Assembly (NCBI RefSeq): GCF_000972705.2
Contig: NZ_LATL02000259.1
Span: forward strand, 1 to 7,018
DNA from: Limnoraphis robusta CS-951
Lineage (GTDB): Bacteria; Cyanobacteriota; Cyanobacteriia; Cyanobacteriales; Microcoleaceae
Direction: 5' to 3'
DNA length: 7,018 nucleotides
Notes under the pieces: model-generated
Databases searched by the model: none
What the model saw: only the letters and a program-made list of their open reading frames with translations
What the model was told of the DNA's origin: nothing
Shown: positions 5,382 to 7,018 of the stretch, one piece after another
Numbering within the stretch: the first letter of the stretch is position 1
How the letters are laid out: each line of letters opens with the position of its first letter
Program-made: the position numbers and the translations under genes

Positions 5382-6412
5382 ATGAACAGTGCAATTATTA
5401 AATCAAATTATCATCAATTAGGCAATCGATTTCAACAATCCTTAGAAAGCGGTAAGTCTTGGTTTTTCCAAACCTCCGAAAGAGCCTTAGAACAAGCTTA
5501 TCAAGCCGCACTGAGAATTAAAGCAATAGAAGAAGATCATTTTGGAGGACAACAGGTTTCTGCAAAAACTTCAATTTATACTCAAAATGTATTAAATTAT
5601 TTTGTTGATGATGTTAAGAAGAATTTGCGAGTGATTCGTTTGAGAGTGGCGGAGTTTAAATGGAGTCGTACTCTGGGGAAATCATCCAATCTTGAAATCT
5701 TAGAAAAACTTCGGTTTATTGATGAAATTTTAGATCGATATAAAAAAGCTGACTTTTTTCAAAAAGACGAACTGACTATTGATGCAACTTTTAAACCCAT
5801 TCAACCCGAAACCCCTCAAAAAATGTCTTCAAAAAATAAACTTTCTCCCACCGATTTTTATGCGGTCGAACAAAAACAAAAGCAGAAGCCATTCACGAAC
5901 TCGAAGAATTTGAAGAAAGCTTAAAATTTCAAAGCTTACTTTATAACTCTCCAGAAATTTCCCCTGAACTTTCTGAAGAAAAACTTCATCAAAAAGCTGA
6001 GGAAGTCTCCGAAGAATTTCGCAGCAAAAGCAGCGAAGCCATTAGTAATATTTTTGCCGACTTAGTAGGACTCGCAACGTTTACTTTGGTGTTGATTTTT
6101 AACCAACGGGGGTTAAATGATTTTAAAGCTTTTCTGGGAAATGTAATCTATGATTTAAGTGATAGTGCAAAAGCATTTATCATCATTTTGTTAACCGATA
6201 TTTTTGTCGGATTTCACTCTCCGCACGGTTGGGAAGTTTTATTAGAAGGAGTAGCGAGTCACTTTGGCATTGCAGCGAACCATAACTTTATTTTTCTGTT
6301 TATTGCCACCTTTCCCGTGATTTTAGACACAATGTTTAAATATTGGATTTTCCGCTATCTCAATCAAATTTCACCCTCAGCTGTTGCAACTTTGAAAAAT
6401 ATGAATGAGTAA
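5382..6412 (+). pseudogene. pxcA: Proton extrusion protein PxcA (CemA family), split by a -1 frameshift
   Basis: PxcA (CotA) is the cyanobacterial relative of chloroplast CemA. It is a cytoplasmic-membrane protein needed for light-induced, Na+-dependent proton extrusion and supporting CO2 uptake. The first frame (5382-5924) gives the soluble N-terminal half, with ERALEQAYQAALRIKAIEED, a YTQNVLNYFVDDVKKNL stretch and a helical FIDEILDRYKKADFF. The second frame (coding from about 5885 to the TAA at 6410-6412) gives AIHELEEFEESLKF and then the membrane domain. That domain includes LVLIFNQRGLNDFKAF, NVIYDLSDSAKAF, LLTDIFVGFHSPHGWE, FIFLFIATFPVILDTMFKYW and SPSAVATLKNMNE, all CemA signatures. The frame change must fall between 5840 (after a TAA in the second frame) and 5921. 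The A-rich run at 5871-5882 is the natural spot, where one lost A would restore a 343-residue protein. The N-terminal half alone would stop after 180 residues without membrane helices. Members can be longer (over 400 residues), so paralogue PxcL is an alternative. Confidence 0.9.
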
Positions 6413-6752
6413 GCACCTCTCAAAATCAGAACGAACATTGCTCAACACTCAAACGGTTCAGTGTTCGCCAAAATACTAGAATTTGAAAGCCAGCAACCTT
6501 TACAACAATACTCCATCAACAGAGCGAGGTCAAACACATCTTCATCAACTCAGGTCAGGGTCAGCAGCAGAAATAACAGCAATTTTGCAAGCCAGAGTGG
6601 AAAAGTTGGACATTTTTCGCCTTCCTTTTCCGTAAAACTGTCAAGCCTGATGCAATCTGTATTAAAATCTACTGTAACAATTAACAGATTTGACGTCAAT
6701 TGCGTCAAACTCTTTTAAGTTGAGACAGACTTTATTGGTTAAAGTAGAAAGC
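6413..6752. other. Gene-free spacer between pxcA and pepA
   Basis: These 340 bp hold no convincing gene. A GTG-started 85-codon frame at 6461-6718 is Ser/Asn-rich without a recognisable fold and is probably chance. Visible structure includes a 9-bp stem with one wobble (CGAACATTG 6432-6440 with CAGTGTTCG 6459-6467), and nested in it a competing AACACT/AGTGTT stem (6444-6449 with 6460-6465). There is a short GGTCAGGGTCAG direct repeat near 6553-6564, and a dyad near 6690 is listed separately. The pepA promoter should lie in the last 100 bp but no clear -35/-10 pair is seen. Confidence 0.5.
6690..6708. promoter_or_regulatory. Candidate operator dyad upstream of pepA
   Basis: TTGACG (6690-6695) and CGTCAA (6703-6708) form a perfect inverted repeat with a 7-bp spacer, centred about 54 bp before the pepA ATG. 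The left half also contains the palindrome TGACGTCA (6691-6698). TTGACG could double as a -35 element, but the hexamer at the matching -10 spacing (TTTTAA, 6713-6718) is poor. The position suits a transcription-factor site; the factor is unknown. Confidence 0.3.
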
Positions 6753-7018
6753 ATGGAATTTCGAGTTACAGACACACCCCGCATTGATTGGACAGGAGAT
6801 GCCCTGGCAATTGGTTTATTTGAACATGAAGTCGAGTTACCGGGTGAATTAGCCCAGTTAGATGAGAAACTCGCAGGCACCTTGAAAGAGTTGATAGAAG
6901 AAACAAAATTTGATGGTAAACCTAGCAGTAATGCTTCCACTCGGGTTGGCAGTAATAGCCCCATCCGTAAGGTAATTTTAATCGGTTTAGGTTCATCAGA
7001 AAAGTTGTCGTTAGATAC
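6753..7018 (+). CDS. pepA: Leucyl aminopeptidase, N-terminal part (runs off the window)
   Basis: The N-terminal 88 codons of a cytosolic M17-family leucyl aminopeptidase, a two-metal exopeptidase that removes N-terminal residues from peptides during protein turnover. The sequence begins MEFRVTDTPRIDWTGDALAI and contains GLFEHEVELPGELAQLDEKL, LKELIEETKFDGK, TRVGSNSPIRKVILIGLG and EKLSLD. This closely follows the regulatory/oligomerisation N-domain of cyanobacterial PepA. The metal-binding and catalytic residues are in the C-terminal domain outside the window. The ATG at 6753 is chosen because the conserved MEFR start is there. The preceding AAAGTAGAAAGC offers only a weak ribosome-binding site. 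It appears to be a separate transcription unit from pxcA. Confidence 0.93.
   Translation, partial: MEFRVTDTPRIDWTGDALAIGLFEHEVELPGELAQLDEKLAGTLKELIEETKFDGKPSSNASTRVGSNSPIRKVILIGLGSSEKLSLD

Noticed and set aside
5116..5394. Minus-strand 92-codon frame over the carbonic anhydrase 3' end and the terminator
   Set aside because: It lies antisense to conserved coding sequence and the hairpin, and shows no family resemblance.
6672..6687. CTGT-N8-ACAG, identical in form to the E. coli LexA box
   Set aside because: Cyanobacterial LexA uses a different site, and a match this short is expected by chance.
6461..6718. 85-codon GTG-started frame between pxcA and pepA
   Set aside because: It is Ser/Asn-rich, has no ribosome-binding site and no known fold; probably random.
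6662..6964. Minus-strand 100-codon frame over the start of pepA
   Set aside because: It is antisense to well-conserved pepA codons; a frame shadow.

Overview
The window looks like a chromosomal segment of a cyanobacterium, probably a filamentous, low-GC Oscillatoriales-type genome; that taxonomic placement is inference. The evidence is two HIP1 octamers (GCGATCGC, at 742-749 and 2774-2781), a thiC gene behind a TPP riboswitch, an SbtA/SbtB bicarbonate-uptake pair, a CemA/PxcA-type proton-extrusion gene, a cyanobacterial-type leucyl aminopeptidase, and a cluster of short repeats with GTAGGGGCGGGTT ends.

Layout. On the minus strand, 1-358 is the start of thiC, preceded by its TPP riboswitch (378-458). 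A spacer with an unusual G-rich tract and a promoter-like TATAAT leads to a plus-strand two-component operon: an OmpR-family response regulator (805-1488) overlapping by 8 bp a HAMP/HisKA histidine kinase (1481-2899). The kinase runs into a cluster of four short repeats (2869-3129, order A-B-B'-A), and its last nine residues and stop codon are encoded by the first repeat.

The plus-strand block at 3296-6412 concerns inorganic carbon: an sbtA-type Na+/bicarbonate transporter, an sbtB-type PII-like regulator 3 bp downstream, a beta-carbonic anhydrase, a terminator-like hairpin, then pxcA. SbtA would import bicarbonate, SbtB would gate it, the carbonic anhydrase interconverts CO2 and bicarbonate, and PxcA supports light-driven proton extrusion linked to CO2 uptake. 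The last two genes are disrupted as written. The carbonic anhydrase has an in-frame TAG at codon 26 with all zinc ligands intact downstream, and pxcA needs a single -1 frame change in an A-rich stretch around 5871-5882. Both reading frames are otherwise fully conserved, so the lesions are recent, bypassed by recoding, or sequence errors.

The window ends, after a 340-bp gene-free stretch with several small dyads, in the first 88 codons of pepA (6753 onward). The most notable points are the two neighbouring lesions in a carbon-acquisition cluster, the matching size reduction of SbtA (short central loop) and SbtB (no C-terminal Cys-rich loop), and the repeat that has become part of the kinase coding sequence.
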